Assembly: GCF_000247695.1 (NCBI RefSeq) | Contig: NW_004624795.1 | Span: 10,817,669-10,881,668, forward strand | DNA: 64,000 bases | Reading direction: 5' to 3' | Origin: Heterocephalus glaber | Lineage: Eukaryota; Chordata; Mammalia; Rodentia; Bathyergidae | In this document: positions 12,000 through 23,989 of the stretch, piece by piece | Layout of the letters: each line of letters starts with the position of its first letter | How positions within the stretch are numbered: the stretch's first letter is position 1 | Notes under the pieces: model-generated | Databases searched by the model: none | What the model was told of the DNA's origin: nothing | Seen by the model: only the letters and a program-made list of their open reading frames with translations | Made by a program: the position numbers and the translations under genes

Positions 12000-12098
12000 C
12001 CTTTCTTTCTTTCTTTCTTTCTTTTGATACTGGGAATTGAACTCAGGACCTTGTGGTTGCCAGGCAGGTGCAGCACTGCTGAGCAACATCCCTGGCCC
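12000..12098 (-). repeat. ID SINE inside the L1, minus strand, with TTTC tail
   Basis: The tail at 12000-12024 is (TTTC)n, followed by TTTTGATACTGGGAATTGAA, CCTTGTGGTTGCCAGGCAG and TGAGCAACATCCCTGGCCC. This copy is more diverged than the other ID elements, and no convincing target duplication was found. Confidence 0.85.
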
Positions 12099-13221
12099 TC
12101 TTCTGTTTTAATATATGTGTTTACAATTAAAAATTCCTTCTGGATCATGTTTTGTTTGCATCTCTTTAGTTATTGGATATTGTGTTTTCTTTTTCATTTT
12201 TATTAAGATACTTTCAGTTTCAATTGTGATTTTGTTTTGCTTTTTTGCTTCACTGTTCAAGGATGGATTTCCTATGTTCTGCATATTTTTGAGTTTTTCT
12301 ACTTTTCTATTGATTTTGAGTTTCATTTTAATGTGGTTGGAAAAGATACTTGACATGATTTCAACCTTAAATTTGATAAGTCTATGTTTATAGTCCCAAA
12401 TATCATTTATTCTGTAGAATTTCCAATATGCTTTTGAAAAGAACGTGTACTCCACTGCTGTTGTACAGAATGTTCTATATATGTCTGTTAGGTCTATTTG
12501 GGCTGTAATGTTGTCCAAGTTTTTTACTTTGCTTGTTGTGTTTTTGTCTGTTTGATTTATCTCTCATTTGAAGTCAGATATTAATTTTCTTGGTATTATT
12601 GTGTTACTGTTAATTTCTCCATTCAATTATGTTAATGTTTGCTTCATATATGTGAGTGCTCTGAGTTTAGGTGCATATATATTTATACTTTAATATATTT
12701 CTGGTGATTATAACCATTATTACTATATAACGTTCTCCTCTGTCCCCTACCGGTCTATTTTTTTCTGATATAAGAATGGCCAATTCTACTTTCTTAGGGT
12801 TACCATTTTCATGGAATGTCTTTTTCTGTCTTTTTTCTTTCACCCTGTGTATGTCATCTTATCCAAAGATGAGTTTCTAATGGATAGCATATAATTGGAT
12901 CTTGCTGTGTTTAAGCCACTCAGCCACAATACGTTTTTTGAATGAGGAGTTAAATCCATTCACACTTAAAGTAACTACTAATAAGGATGGTCTTCCTATT
13001 GACCCTTTATCAATTGTTTATTTCTTGTCGTTATTTTTACTCCATTTTTCTGTATTGCTGCCTTTATATTTCATTGATTGGGATTTTTTTTCCAATGACA
13101 TGCTTTCTTTTCTCCTTCATTTTAAAAGTATCTTCTCAGGTACTGTATTTCATTTTAGTTATCAAGAAGATTACATAAAACATCTGTTTATACAATCTAT
13201 TTAAAATAATAACAACTTCAA

Positions 13222-13312
13222 GGGCCAGGGATTTAGCTCAGTGGTTCTGGCACCTGCCTCAAAACAGCAAGGTCCCAAGTTCAATCCCCGGTACCACAAA
13301 AAAAACCAAAAC
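13222..13312 (+). repeat. ID SINE inside the L1, plus strand
   Basis: GGCCAGGGATTTAGCTCAGT, then GCACCTGCCTC, CAAGTTCAATCCCCGGTACC and a short A-rich tail. Short flanking ACTTCAA copies may be remnants of a target duplication. Confidence 0.92.
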
Positions 13313-13891
13313 TTCAATTACAGACAAAACTCTACTCCTTTACACCCCCACCTCTCTATTAATGTTATTGATGTCACAAACTACAAATTTTTATAGTTTT
13401 TCTATTAATGTAGTTATATAGTTTTAGTTGTTTTTATGATTTCTCTTTTGAATTCTGTATCTGAATTAAAGGTGATTCATAAACCACAATTGAAACCTTA
13501 CAGGATTCTGTATTTGTCTATATTTTTACCTTGATAACGTGGCTTTGTTTTTCATATGCTTCATTGTTGCTGTTAACTATTGGTGTCCTTTCATTCCAAT
13601 GTGAAGAAGTCTATTTAGTAATTTTTGTGAAGTTGGTCTACGGAGATGAAACCCCTGGGCATTTGCTTATATAGAAAAGTCTTCATTTTCCCTTCATTTT
13701 TGAAGGACAGTTTTGTTGGACATGATATTCACAATAGTTCCCCCAACCTTTCAAGAATTAGAACATACGATGCTACTCCATTCTGGCCTAGAATATCTCT
13801 GCTGAGAAATCTGCTTTTAGCCTCTTTAGAGCTTACTTATATATGAAAAACATTTTCTTGATGCTTTCCAGATCGTCTGACATTTTATACT

Positions 13892-14259
13892 TGTCTTAGT
13901 CACTTTTCTTATCGCTGGGACAAAGTACCCAACATGTGCAATTAAAAAGAGGAGAGGTTAATTTTGGCTCACATTTCAGTCCATAGAAGGCTGGCTCCAA
14001 GGCAGGACAACATGACACAGGTGTATGGTGGAGGAACAGCTGCTCACTTCATGGTAGACAGGAAGCAGAGAGGAAAAGGCAGAGCCAGGGAGGGAGATAA
14101 ACACATTCAGGTCATGCTCCAAGTCACCTGCCTCATGCAAGTGGACCTCATCTTCTAACAGCAAGTCAGCTAAAAGGCCTCCATAAAGCAATCACCTTCC
14201 AAAATCACCCTCTGTGATCACATGAGGCTTTAGGAGACATCTAGACATAAACCCTAACA
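13892..14259 (-). mobile_element. Solo MaLR-type LTR inside the L1, minus strand
   Basis: It runs from TGTCTTAGTCACTTTTCTTA to ATAAACCCTAACA and has a perfect 5-bp target duplication ATACT at 13887-13891 and 14260-14264, so both ends are exact. At 368 bp it has the form of a rodent MaLR (MT/ORR1/MLT1-like) LTR. The LTR at 53782-54168 is a close relative. Confidence 0.85.
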
Positions 14260-14774
14260 ATACTTTTATTTAATGTATCTGGTAGGACTCTTTAAGCTCA
14301 TCCTAGCTGGGACTTTGAAACTTATTGTTATTTGAATCTGCATTTCCATCCTCATGGAAAATAGCCATTATTTTTTTTGAAAAGCTGTCTGACTCATTCT
14401 CTCTTTTCTAATTCTTTCATTTCAAGTAGTAATCAATAGAATACAGTACAAGCTCCTGGACAAGAAAGTAGCAAATCTTTCTGTTTAGGAAACAACACTC
14501 CAGTATGGGTACTCATAAAGGGCTTTCGAGTCTCCCAGAATCTCTTTGACACTATATGACACTTTATGGTGTCCCATAAATCACTTAGGCTTTCTTCATT
14601 TTTTCTTCTTTTTGTTCTTCTGATCAGTAATTTCAAATAACCAATCTTTGAGTTCACTGATGCTTTCTTCTGACTGATCAGGGCTGCTACTGATTCCCTG
14701 TAGAGAATTTTTAAATTCAGTTATTGTATTCTACATTTTCAAAATGTATTTTCATAGTTTCTATGTTATGTGGA

Positions 14775-14925
14775 TTTTTTTTTCTTTTTTTCAGGATTGA
14801 ACCCTAAGCTATATCTCCAGCCCTTTTTTATTTTGAGACAGAATCTTGCTAAGTTGGTGAGTTGCTCAGGCTGGGTGTGGACTTGCCATTCTTTTGCCTC
14901 GACCTCCCAAAGTGTTCATTTTGTT
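14775..14925 (-). repeat. B1-ID dimer SINE (B1-dID), minus strand, inside the L1
   Basis: An ID-derived half (TTGAACCCTAAGCTATATCT-CCAGCCC) is followed by a B1 half (TTTTGAGACAGAATCTTGCT, GAGTTGCTCAGGCTGG, GCCTCGACCTCCCAAAGTG). The dimer order ID-then-B1 on this strand means B1-then-ID on the minus strand, the B1-dID arrangement. The B1 5' end is truncated. Confidence 0.8.
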
Positions 14926-15914
14926 CACTAATTTTTCTTAATTTCCTTTAGTTGTCTATTTGAGTTCTCCATCTGAGTTTCTTTAAGATAATTTTAGTTT
15001 CTTTGTCAGACAATTCACAGACTTGCTGTTCTGTAAAGTCAGTTTCTGGAGTTACTTTCGTCCTTTGAATGGGCCGTGTTTCCTTGTTTCTTTGGGTGCT
15101 TTGTTATTTTGATTGTTGTGATTTTTGCATTTGAGAAAATAGCATCTCTCCCATTCTTTATGGACAGATTTTGTACACAGGTAAGACTTTCTCATCAACC
15201 AGCCTGGCTAGAGATTCTGGGAGTCTCTTAAAGCTTTTTATGAGGATCCACACTTGAGTGTTGTTTCTGAAACAGAAAGATTTGCTACTTTCTTGTTCAG
15301 GAGCTTTTGCTGTATTCTATCTATTACTCTGGTGGATGTTTATGGTACTTCACATTTTATAATACTACAAGTTCCTGTTGGGTGGTCTATTGGTTCTATC
15401 TGCAGTATGGCAAGTTCTCTGGTGCTACTACAAGATGCTGAAGTCTCTGTTCTCAGTGGACACCAGGCATCCAAAGAGTATGTATTTCTCCAGTGAAGCT
15501 GTGAGTAGAGTTCTAATCCTAACCTCAGACAGAGGCAAGAGGCTGGATTTACCCTCCTGTCCTCTCTTACTTTTCCAAGGGAGGAGCTGTGTGTTGGACT
15601 TTGCCTTCTGCTCCTAGAAGTGGCAATTTATGGGAGAGGCTGATGCAGATGCCATGAAATGTTCTCATTACCTGTTTGATGGAGATGTTCTTGGTTTTGA
15701 GTGTGCCTGAGATACCACAGCTTCCTAACTGGTTTCTGGCATTCTCATAAGAGCATTTGGACCACATATTGTTATTAAGTCAATGTTTTGATGAAGTGAG
15801 GTCTATTCCACCATCTTGCTGATGTCACTCTGTAGCTAATTTGTATTTTTTTTAAAAAAAACTATTATATTCATAATTAGTTTAAGAAATTCATCATCAT
15901 CATTACATTTGTTA

Positions 15915-16045
15915 ATTTGTTTGTTTTCCGAGACAGGTTCTCACTATGTAGTTCAGGCTGGCATGGAACTTGTGGCAATCCTCCTGCCTCAGCCTGCCGA
16001 GTACTTGGATTATAGGCATGTGCCACCATGCCTGGGTGTAGCTAA
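15915..16045 (-). repeat. B1 SINE, minus strand
   Basis: TTCCGAGACAGGTTCTCACT, CAGGCTGGCATGGAACTTGT, CTCCTGCCTCAGCCTGCCGAG and GCATGTGCCACCATGCCTGG form the reverse complement of a 7SL-derived B1. Confidence 0.92.
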
Positions 16046-16049
16046 TTTT

Positions 16050-17530
16050 TAAATATCAAAATCTACCAAGGTACTTGATCAGTATTACTTCATATAAATG
16101 TTATAACATCTTCCAGAATCTTCTCCTCTAATTAAAGCACTCAATACAATATTAATTTTAGTATGAGTCCTCAAGTGGCTGTCTGAAGATTTTCATGCCT
16201 CACAGTATTTTTGGCATCCTCTCATATTAATAACAACTTGGGCTGAATGTAAACTTATTGATTATAGATACTTTCTTCTAATACTTTAATAATGTTACCT
16301 ATTTTTAAGAATTTTCCTTTTTGCTAATTATTTCTAATATGCTGTTGAAATGGCTAAAATTAACCTGATTTTAGCACCAATTCAGAATCTTTCTCTCTAA
16401 AAGCTTTCATAATTTTATCTTTTGTTTTTATATTCACACAGTTTCCTATTAGAGATATCTATTGTGGGGTTTTCCTTTACATCTCTCTGGAAGTCTCTGG
16501 CCCTTTCAATATGATGGTTCTTTCTTCTCCTTTTTCTCCTTCACTTAGGGAAATTAATCATTGTTTAGTCAAATGTTACCTCTTCATCATTGCTGCTTCA
16601 TTTTTGTGATTTGTATTATTCCGACATTATTAGTTTTAATTCTATTTTTTACTCCCATCTTTTATATTTTCTTTGATGTTTTATTTTTCCTTGCCTTTTC
16701 AATTTTCTCAATTGATTTTTTTCTAATTTCAAAACCATCTTTAACTAATTCATGGTATTTATTTAATTTATGTTATGTGTTTCAAATTGCCAATTATTTT
16801 TTATTGTCTGTTAATATTTTTATTGTGTAAACTTAAATTTTAGGTTTTGATAGTACCACTTTGGTATAGTATGCATCTCTGTCAGTCTCATCTGAAATAT
16901 TTTTTTTTGTCTTCTTTTGCCATGAGAGCCACTTTCCCCTGGAAATAATGACAATGTAGTGAGACAAAGGTAGACTTTAAGCTGCAGCAGCCCTAATTAA
17001 CACACACTGGGGCACTAAACCTTGTGGAGGAAAAAAGCAGGTGCAGGAAAAGCAGTCACTTAGTCCTTAAGTCAGGGCTTCATTATTTCCCCACCAGAAA
17101 GTGACATCTTTAGATTATACAAATTAGTCAGCCCTGAGAGTTTAGAAAGGGAGGAATGGAAAATTTCTGCTCAAGGTTGTTTAGTTTCCACCCTTGTTTG
17201 TGTGTGTGCCTCTTAAGTACAGACTTTCTGTGCTACCTGTATTCCTTGCACATATGGATCAGATCCCAGAGCCACAAGTATGAGGGCAGAAGTTGTTTCT
17301 CCAAAGCAGTGAGACAGGACAGCAAGCACAGAACACTGCGAATCCCACTGATATTGTACCCTCCCAGTGTGTACAGTTCTGGTTCTTATTCAAGATCAAA
17401 GCTTCTCCACTCCTCAGACCAAAATAGCAAAGTCCAGATTGCCTGGAAGTTTCTCAGGATTTTTCTTCTGCAGTTCCTTGGAGAAAGGAATTATTATCCT
17501 ACTGGTTCAGGGTCTTAGACTATCTTGGCC
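16050..17530. other. AT-rich single-copy stretch
   Basis: No gene recognised. Frames at 16561-16830 are phenylalanine/isoleucine-rich products of T-rich DNA. 16900-17500 is more balanced, and no repeat was recognised there. Confidence 0.45.
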
Positions 17531-17534
17531 TTAA

Positions 17535-17695
17535 TCTTCTAATTTTTCCAAGACTATGCACTCAGACAAGTGACTTTATTTCTCCTTTGTTTTCTTATCC
17601 ATAAAATGGGGCTGATACCTAACACTATAAAGATTAGAGATAATGTATTAAAAAGGTTAGCACTGTTATTAGCATAGAGTAGAAACTCTGCAAAC
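17535..17695 (+). repeat. MIR SINE
   Basis: CAAGTGACTTTATTTCTCCT, TCTTATCCATAAAATGGGGC, TAAAGATTAGAGATAATGTA and AGGTTAGCACTGTTATTAGC match the MIR core and 3' half in order. Confidence 0.85.
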
Positions 17696-17942
17696 CATCA
17701 CTTCTAGTATGATTATTCCTGCTACTGTTGTAATAGAGAACTAGAGCCAAGCCTGCCTCTCCAGTCTGCAGTGAGATGTCCTGGATAAAAGGGTGCCATC
17801 TTGCTGTGCTTGTAACAAAAAAGATTATCTTCATTGTGTTTAGAATCACATCACTGAGATTATGTTTCTTTTCCTTTAGGGCTAGGTATATGTAGTTGGT
17901 TACTCAGAGGATTTCAGAATATAGGCTTCATGAATGGAGATC

Positions 17943-18125
17943 TGAGCTCAGTGTAGTGGCACGTTTGTAATCCCAGCACTCTGAGAGGCTGAGGCAGAAG
18001 GATCTCAATTTTGAGCTCAGACTGAGCAATTTAGCAACTTAGTGACACCCTACCTCAAAATAAAAAATATAAAAGGGCAGGGGATATAGCTCAGGGAGAA
18101 AGCACAGAAGGTACAGAAAAAAAAA
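17943..18125 (+). repeat. B1-ID dimer SINE (B1-dID)
   Basis: The B1 half (TGTAATCCCAGCACTCTGAG, AGGCTGAGGCAGAAGGATCT) is followed by a spacer of AAAATAAAAAATATAAAA and an ID half (GGCAGGGGATATAGCTCAGG) that ends early, then an A tail. The ID half lacks most of its 3' part. Confidence 0.88.
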
Positions 18126-18129
18126 CAGA

Positions 18130-20595
18130 AATGGGGATGTGGTTGACAACATTCGTATTGAGGGTATTGGCTTCTGCAACATGATGAAGAAGTAGAAGAA
18201 AAGGGATGGGTAACCTCACTGCATATTGGGAATGGCCATATCCATGACCAAGCTTTTACTCCTCTGGAGTGTGTGTTGCAATTCCCTTCTGTGAGATCCC
18301 AATGGCTTCAATAAAATGAAGTGGTCTTGCTTATAGTTCAGGAACGGAAGGAAAGAACAGTGTCCTTCCCCGGGATGATGAGTTTGAGAAGATGCTCATG
18401 ACAGGTTAAGGAGAGTTTTTTAGGTCTCAGGTGATTGGGTGAGGTGACAAGGGACAGACAGGATTGACCTACGGGACAGCCTAACATGCCTGAGGGAGTC
18501 TCAAAAAAAAAACAAACTTGGGGTGGGAAACTTGATCAAAGACTGGGCTCCTTCTGGCGGCAACATAGAATAAGGAAAATTCTGATTTGACACTAAAGAA
18601 AAGTGTGACTCACTATAGGGTAGGAAACGAGAAATTTTGCCCTGCTTTATTAGTTCATATTTTATTATTCATATTAGTTCATAGTTTATTCGTGTATATT
18701 AATATTACCGCACACCAGCACTCTGTCCCCACTAGTGGCAGAACACGTGTCCTTTGCCTGCTCTCTTGCTTGGAGAGTTCCTGCAGGCTGAGATCTTGAC
18801 TCAGAGCTACTCGATCTGTCAGCCCCCTGCCTTGGATATTTGGCCATCATTTCCATCAGCAGCACTGACTTCTGAAGTGAACCAAGTGACACTGTGGCCA
18901 GCGTCACTCACAGTGAGGCCTCATCGACTCGTGTCCTCAATTTCTCTCCTCAGGGGGGTTGTGCGGTGAGAAACAGTGAAAATCTGCATGCTGATTTTTT
19001 AAAAAAACTCACACATATTTATTCTTGAAATATATTATTCATTTTCCCTTCAGGGTTCGTGGCTACTCTGGGTCTTACCTTTGGTTTTCACAGTCTCATG
19101 ATGTGGCTCATTTCTCATCCCTCTCCAGGGAATAGCCAATTGCTGTTGGGTCAGATTGTGCCTGAGGGTATAAAAGGAAACTGATGCTATGTTAAAAATT
19201 CCAGAAGGTCATCCACTAGGCAAATACATGGTTGTGGGAGGCCTGTGTTCTTTAATTATCTTGTTCTAAGTTCAATATACTTAAAGAAGCTTCATAAGAG
19301 TAAATGGTATCTGAGATATTCCTAGGGGTTTTGAGTGCCTCATGGGTCACTTCCATAAACTACATGTGGTAGATCTTGTAAATTCTAGTAGGGTGGAACA
19401 AACACAGTCCCTTTCTTTAGGAAGGCCTTATTTCCTTCTATCCAAAGTAGTCACTCTCACAGCCTTTGTTATGTGCTCCTTGGATCTTCATACATAGCAA
19501 CCAGTGCAGAAGTGAGCTGGCCTCTTCCCATTAAACATGATCCCACCAAGCTGTTACTGTCCATTACCACCACTAAAATTACAGCTGTTGGTTAGCTTTC
19601 AGTGGAAAGAGGCAACCTCTTCCCTCCTTTTGCTTCTCAAAAATAACCAGCTCTTCCCTCTATCCCTGCTAGAAAATGCACATACCAATCCAGTGGGAAT
19701 TAAGCTGAGAATGTTCCCACACAAGATCTATCCCAGCGGGCTCAGAGTTCTGAACTTGAGGCCATAAATTCACCAGGCCCTGAGGGACTCAGCTTGACCT
19801 CTACTCTCTTCCCTTGCCCTACAGGTATCCCAGGGTTGTTGTTCTGAGCTAAGAGTAATTTCATCCTTCTAAGAAGTAAAATCCACTAGGAAGGATAAAA
19901 GTCATGGAGTTATCTTGGAAGAAAGACTCATGTGGGGGGGGGCGCTGCATGTGCTGATGCATGGGGTTCTGATATGTACATGTAATGGGCATACGTGAAT
20001 CTGTGCATATGTGTGTCATGTATGTAGAATGCTTACAGCCAGAGAACTGCAAGCCTCTCTCTTTTCATTTCCCTCTTCATAGCCTGCTTTTCCTTACCCC
20101 AAAACAATCTTATAATTTATTTTATTTGTTCTATTATATCTTTCTTTGTATATATGTATACAGCAAAAAGTTGGCTGGAATTTTGGCAGAGGATGGTTTA
20201 AAGATGTGAACAGCTCCCCTCGGTCTGGTGGAGGTCTTTCTCCTGGAACCCAGCTCCTGCAGCTCATGTTGCGGGAGAACACTGTCCCCTGTCGACTTCA
20301 GATACACAGACCCCGCCTCACCCACCCACCTTGTTGGCTCTGGATGAGGAAGACAATAGGAGGCAGCCTGTTAATCCCAACTAGTGAACATAGAATAGTA
20401 AGTGTGAAATTGCACTGGCTTCTTGATGATCATTTAAAAAGCAAAAACAAAAAAACCAGACCCAAGAGGCTGTATTTATTTGAAAGCTTCCTCCTTTGAA
20501 CAATATGTCTTGGAAACATCTGTCAGATCTAATATCTCAGGATTCTTCTTGTGACTCACTGATGTGATCAGATTAGCCTGATTTCCGTCTCCTGT
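18130..20595. other. Single-copy stretch, no gene seen
   Basis: About 2.5 kb without a confident repeat. A (G)8 run lies at 19935-19942 and a TGTGCATATGTGTGTCATGT purine/pyrimidine stretch follows at about 20003. Overlapping short frames on both strands (longest 117 codons at 20146-20499) show no family signature. Confidence 0.45.
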
Positions 20596-20599
20596 TTGT

Positions 20600-20795
20600 A
20601 TCTGTAATTGTGACAGGCAGGCTTGGATATTGAATTGCATCACTAGCCATGTACCCTTGAGAGAGGCAATTAATTCTCAGTCACCTCATCTAGAAAGAGG
20701 GGATAATAAGGACATCTACTTAACAGGGTTCTTTTTCAGATTAAAGGAACTAGCCTTGTAAAGCTCTCAGTGCAATACTTCAGAAAGAGCAAGTG
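20600..20795 (+). repeat. MIR SINE
   Basis: ATTGAATTGCATCACTAGCC, GTACCCTTGAGAGAGGCAAT, CAGTCACCTCATCTAGAAAG, AGGGGATAATAAGGACATCT and TTGTAAAGCTCTCAGTGCAA follow the full MIR order. Confidence 0.85.
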
Positions 20796-20884
20796 TTCTG
20801 CTTCCTGTTCTTATCGCCCCTCTCTGCACACAGCTCTTGTCTATGCCAGTTCTCTCGTGCCTGTTTCTCTCTCTTCCTTTCTTA

Positions 20885-21235
20885 CGACACTGGTTTTCGA
20901 GGGTTCCCGTAATAAAATGCCACAAACAGCATAAATTTATTGTCTAAGAAATCTGGATGGTAGAAGTTTGGATCTACTGGTCAGAAAGGCCTGTTCCTTC
21001 TGAAGGTTCTAGGGAAGAACCCTCTTTGCCTCTTCGAGTTAATAACGGCTCCTAGCATCACCATGATCTCTGCCACCTCCATGTCCACATGGCCCCCTCT
21101 CAGTCTCTGTGTCCCTTCTTCTTCCTGTGAAAACACCCGTCATCGGATTTGGGCCCAATCCAGCATGACATCATCCCAAGTTCCTTAACAATTACATCCG
21201 CCAAGGCCCTAGTTTCAAACAGGGCTACATTCTGA
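20885..21235 (-). mobile_element. MLT1-type solo LTR, minus strand
   Basis: The order is the reverse of MLT1: CCCGTAATAAAATGCCACAA, ATAAATTTATTGTCTAAGAA, CTTCTGAAGGTTCTAGGGAA, CACATGGCCCCCTCTCAGTC, ATCGGATTTGGGCCCAATCC and AATTACATCCGCCAAGGCCC. No internal coding sequence is present. Confidence 0.88.
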
Positions 21236-21339
21236 GTTTCTGAGTGGCTGTGAATAGTGAGACTATATACAACCCACTGTGCCTACCAGCCCAGGCTCTT
21301 CTCTCCTATCAGGTTTTCCAGCAGCTGTATCTGTCAGAG

Positions 21340-21625
21340 AACTTGCTTTTCTGACTCTACTCAGATTTTGCTCACTTTTCTCCATCCTCACTGTCATGGT
21401 GTTGCTCCTATCTGTTCTCCACATGGTCCCCAGGGGGGCCTTTTACAGCTGTAGGCAGATCTGATCAAGCATGCTTTCTTTTATAAAACCTTTCAAAGCT
21501 CCCAGTGTTCTTTAGAATGAAATTCAATGTCAGCATTCAAGGCTTTTCACGAGTTGTTTCCAACTGTTTTTCTAACCCGCTATCTCATCGGGCTCTGCTC
21601 TAATTGCCCTGAGAGCTGTCTCAGC
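21340..21625 (+). repeat. L2 LINE fragment
   Basis: AACCTTTCAAAGCTCCCAGT, TCTTTAGAATGAAATTCAAT, AGGCTTTTCACGAGTTGTTT and CTCATCGGGCTCTGCTCTAA match the L2 3' region ('ccttccagtggctcccattgc ... aataaaatccaaact ... aaggcc'). Confidence 0.65.
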
Positions 21626-22945
21626 CCACTCTTAACCTTGTTCAAGGAGACCCTCACCACTGCTACAGCCCTAGCAGGCTTGCTCCAGGATACGGTCTTG
21701 GAGGTCAGGCTCAATAAAGTAGAGGGGCTCTTGGGGATCTCTTGGAACAGATCCCAACCCAGTGTGTGAGGAGGTTGGAGGCCCATTCTAGAAATCCTGG
21801 GCCAAGCTTCAGACCTGATGGATGACATAAACACAGATGAGAACTTTGGAGTTAAGGAGACTGGGAACAAGTCTGGAAGGAGACAAGTGGGTAAAAGGGG
21901 TGAGATTCTCATCTTGAACCTAACTAGTGTGAGGAGTCCACTTACATATGATGGCTAGCTGGTTTGGGCTGGGCTCCTAACCTTCTGTAGAACAGTAGTG
22001 TAGCACGCTATGATCAGATTCCACAGTATCTGTGATTGGCAGGGAGGGAGGGACACAAGGACCACAGAGCCCAGTGACCTAATCCTTGTGACTCTCTGTT
22101 CTTTTCTGTGTTTATTCTGTGTGACCACAGGCACAAACAACTCCAGACCATACTCTTTGTATCTGTTTGCTGCAGTGGTTTCCTGAACAGCTGAGCAGAT
22201 GGAAGACCTGATTCTTCAGTTTTTGAGAAAGTCAGATTCTGCTTCTCCTGACTCTTGCTCTGTTGCACTTCTAATTTCTGAGTCAGCTTAGACTGAGCTG
22301 AGTGTGAATCAGGAGACCAACTTCTGCATCCTAAGGGAGCTTGACTTGGCTTCCAAGGAGTTCAGCTTCGACGCTTATGACTCTGAGTCCCGAAAATGAG
22401 CCAACGAGGCAATCTTTCTTCCTCCTGGATTTGACTGGTATGCTCAATGACTGGTTGGGTAGCTGACATCCTGAGATTCTGTGGCACAGGCTGCAGCATA
22501 AAGGAGCAATGCTTCAGAAGTGAATTATAAGGCTCATAAGATATAACCACTTCTCAAACCCACGTTATAATTTATTACAAAAATTTCTGTACTATTTTGT
22601 TGTAACCAGTAATACTTTCCTTGGCCACTGTGACTCATTTCAGGGAATCACAAGACAGAGGGAGGCTGCGTGGGCATGGGCCCTGGGGATGACTAGGTCT
22701 GGCATCTTCATTGAAAAGAAGGGAAAATTGAAGTGTGGGACTGTACATTCTTCTACCAGGGCCCCCAAGCCAGAGGGCAGCAGCTGTCTGGTTTCCAGGG
22801 ATGAACTTTTCCCCCTATATGACAATGATTATTTTTCATTATTTCAATGATTTAATTTCATTCTCTCCTTCTTGCCTTATTTTGTTTTTCTTCCTCTTAT
22901 TCATAAATAGGCACGAGACTGTTTCTAAGACACAGAGGAGCAAGG
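21626..22945. other. Single-copy stretch, no gene seen
   Basis: No repeat confidently named. Short frames on both strands overlap one another between 21580 and 21912, and none has a recognisable domain. Confidence 0.45.
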
Positions 22946-22947
22946 AT

Positions 22948-23796
22948 TTGGGGAAGATGGCCGCCTGACGGCAGCTTTTTTCTCCTTGGATCCCAGCTCC
23001 CAATTCCTCACTTTCAGAGCTGGGAGAGAAGGAGATGAGGGCTGAGTGCAGGCTTTCATCCTCCAGACCAATGCTGACCTGGAGCTGCTCCTGCATATAG
23101 GAAAGAAAGGCTGGGATCCTGGGAAAAAAAATGCTCATTCTGAGATCCGTGGCCACATCTGCTGGAGAGCGCCCAATGTTTCTGGTTCCTTTGAGGCCAG
23201 GTGGGAGCTGGGTCTGGAGCTGTGGCCTCGCCCACCCGGAAGTGGCAGCGTAGGAGGACTTGATTTGTGTCAGAGAATGGAGACCTCTCTTGGAGCTTTC
23301 ATCAGTGACAGAGAATCTGTTGGTTTCTAAGCTGCTACTTCCTTGGGGGCACAAAATGTTTTCCCACCATCTGTGTGACTGGCACCAAATGGGGGACCCC
23401 AATGAGCAGGTCTGAGCATGAGCAAGCAGACAAGGGAAATGGAAGCACAGCGAAGAGATTCTGGTGCCTAGAGAAGAAGGAGACACTAAGAGGACTCATC
23501 CCATCACGTGGGAGCCTGCCAGACACAGCAGTGGCAGACTGAGCCAGAACTACAGAAGCCTGCTGGGGGGATTCTCGAGCACTTCACCACGGAGCCAGCT
23601 CAGGATCTTCCAGTTAAACAGTTTTGCAAATGAATCCAGGGAGGGGATGAGTCCTGAGAAGACAAATTAGGGGGTAGCTGAGGTCCCAGAGCAAAGAAAT
23701 ATAATGGAAAAAGCTACAAGGGGAAAGAAAAGTTTATGAGAGGGACCTCAAAGACTTACTATGTGAAAAACACAAGGTGCAGAAATTGAAAAAGAA
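22948..23796 (+). mobile_element. Possible L1 5' UTR fragment
   Basis: It starts TTGGGGAAGATGGCCGCCTG, the kind of YY1-site-bearing start (CAAGATGGCCG-like) that many mammalian L1 5' UTRs have. A GC-richer leader with GCCCACCCGGAAGTGGCAG follows, then a purine-rich end (GAAAAAGCTACAAGGGGAAA). No ORF1 or ORF2 follows: a B1-dID starts at 23797. It could equally be unrelated single-copy DNA. The minus-strand frame at 22839-23486 (215 codons) covers this block and has no family signature. Confidence 0.3.
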
Positions 23797-23985
23797 AGCC
23801 AGGTGTGGTGACACATGCATGTAATTCCAGCATTCTGGGAGGCTGAGGCAGGAGGATTGCAAGTTTGAGCCCAGCCTGGGTGATTTAGTGACTAAGTGAG
23901 ACTCTGTTTAAAAATTAAAAATAAAAAAGGCTGGGGATGTAGCTTAGTGAAAAAGCCCCATATTTAAAAAAAAGATTTTTAAAAA
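23797..23985 (+). repeat. B1-ID dimer SINE (B1-dID)
   Basis: The B1 half (GCCAGGTGTGGTGACACATG, GGGAGGCTGAGGCAGGAGGA, GCCCAGCCTGGGTGATTTAG) is joined by AAAATTAAAAATAAAAAA to an ID half (GGCTGGGGATGTAGCTTAGT). The ID half ends early in an A-rich tail, giving a clean B1-dID layout. Confidence 0.93.
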
Positions 23986-23989
23986 AGAG

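Larger units (their letters stand above)
9345..15835 (-). mobile_element. Old, nearly full-length LINE-1 (L1M type), minus strand, with nested insertions
   Basis: Recognisable antisense L1 blocks run in the correct order. They are the 3'-terminal segment (CATACTGTTTTCCATAGCAG, about 9370), the reverse transcriptase region of ORF2 (AAAATCATTTGTTGAAGAGA at about 10121; AGTATTTTATTCTTGTTGATG at about 10600; TCAAAGAACCAACTC-like at about 11840), and the endonuclease region (ATATAATTGGATCTTGCTGT at about 12890; AGTTAAATCCATTCACACTTA at about 12948). ORF1 follows (TGGTGTCCCATAAATCACTTAGGCTTT at about 14567-14593), then a 5' UTR edge containing CACCATCTTGCTGATGTC at about 15811. After subtracting about 1 kb of insertions the remnant is roughly 5.4 kb. 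All reading frames are broken by stops and indels, so it cannot move. The body fragments show up as many short antisense and spurious open frames. Confidence 0.9.

Noticed and set aside
12108..12518. 136-codon frame on the minus strand
   Set aside because: It is a decayed part of L1 ORF2 (endonuclease/RT region), not a host gene.
22839..23486. 215-codon open frame on the minus strand
   Set aside because: No family signature, no splice or polyadenylation context, and it overlaps a possible L1 5' UTR on the other strand. Not enough for a gene call.
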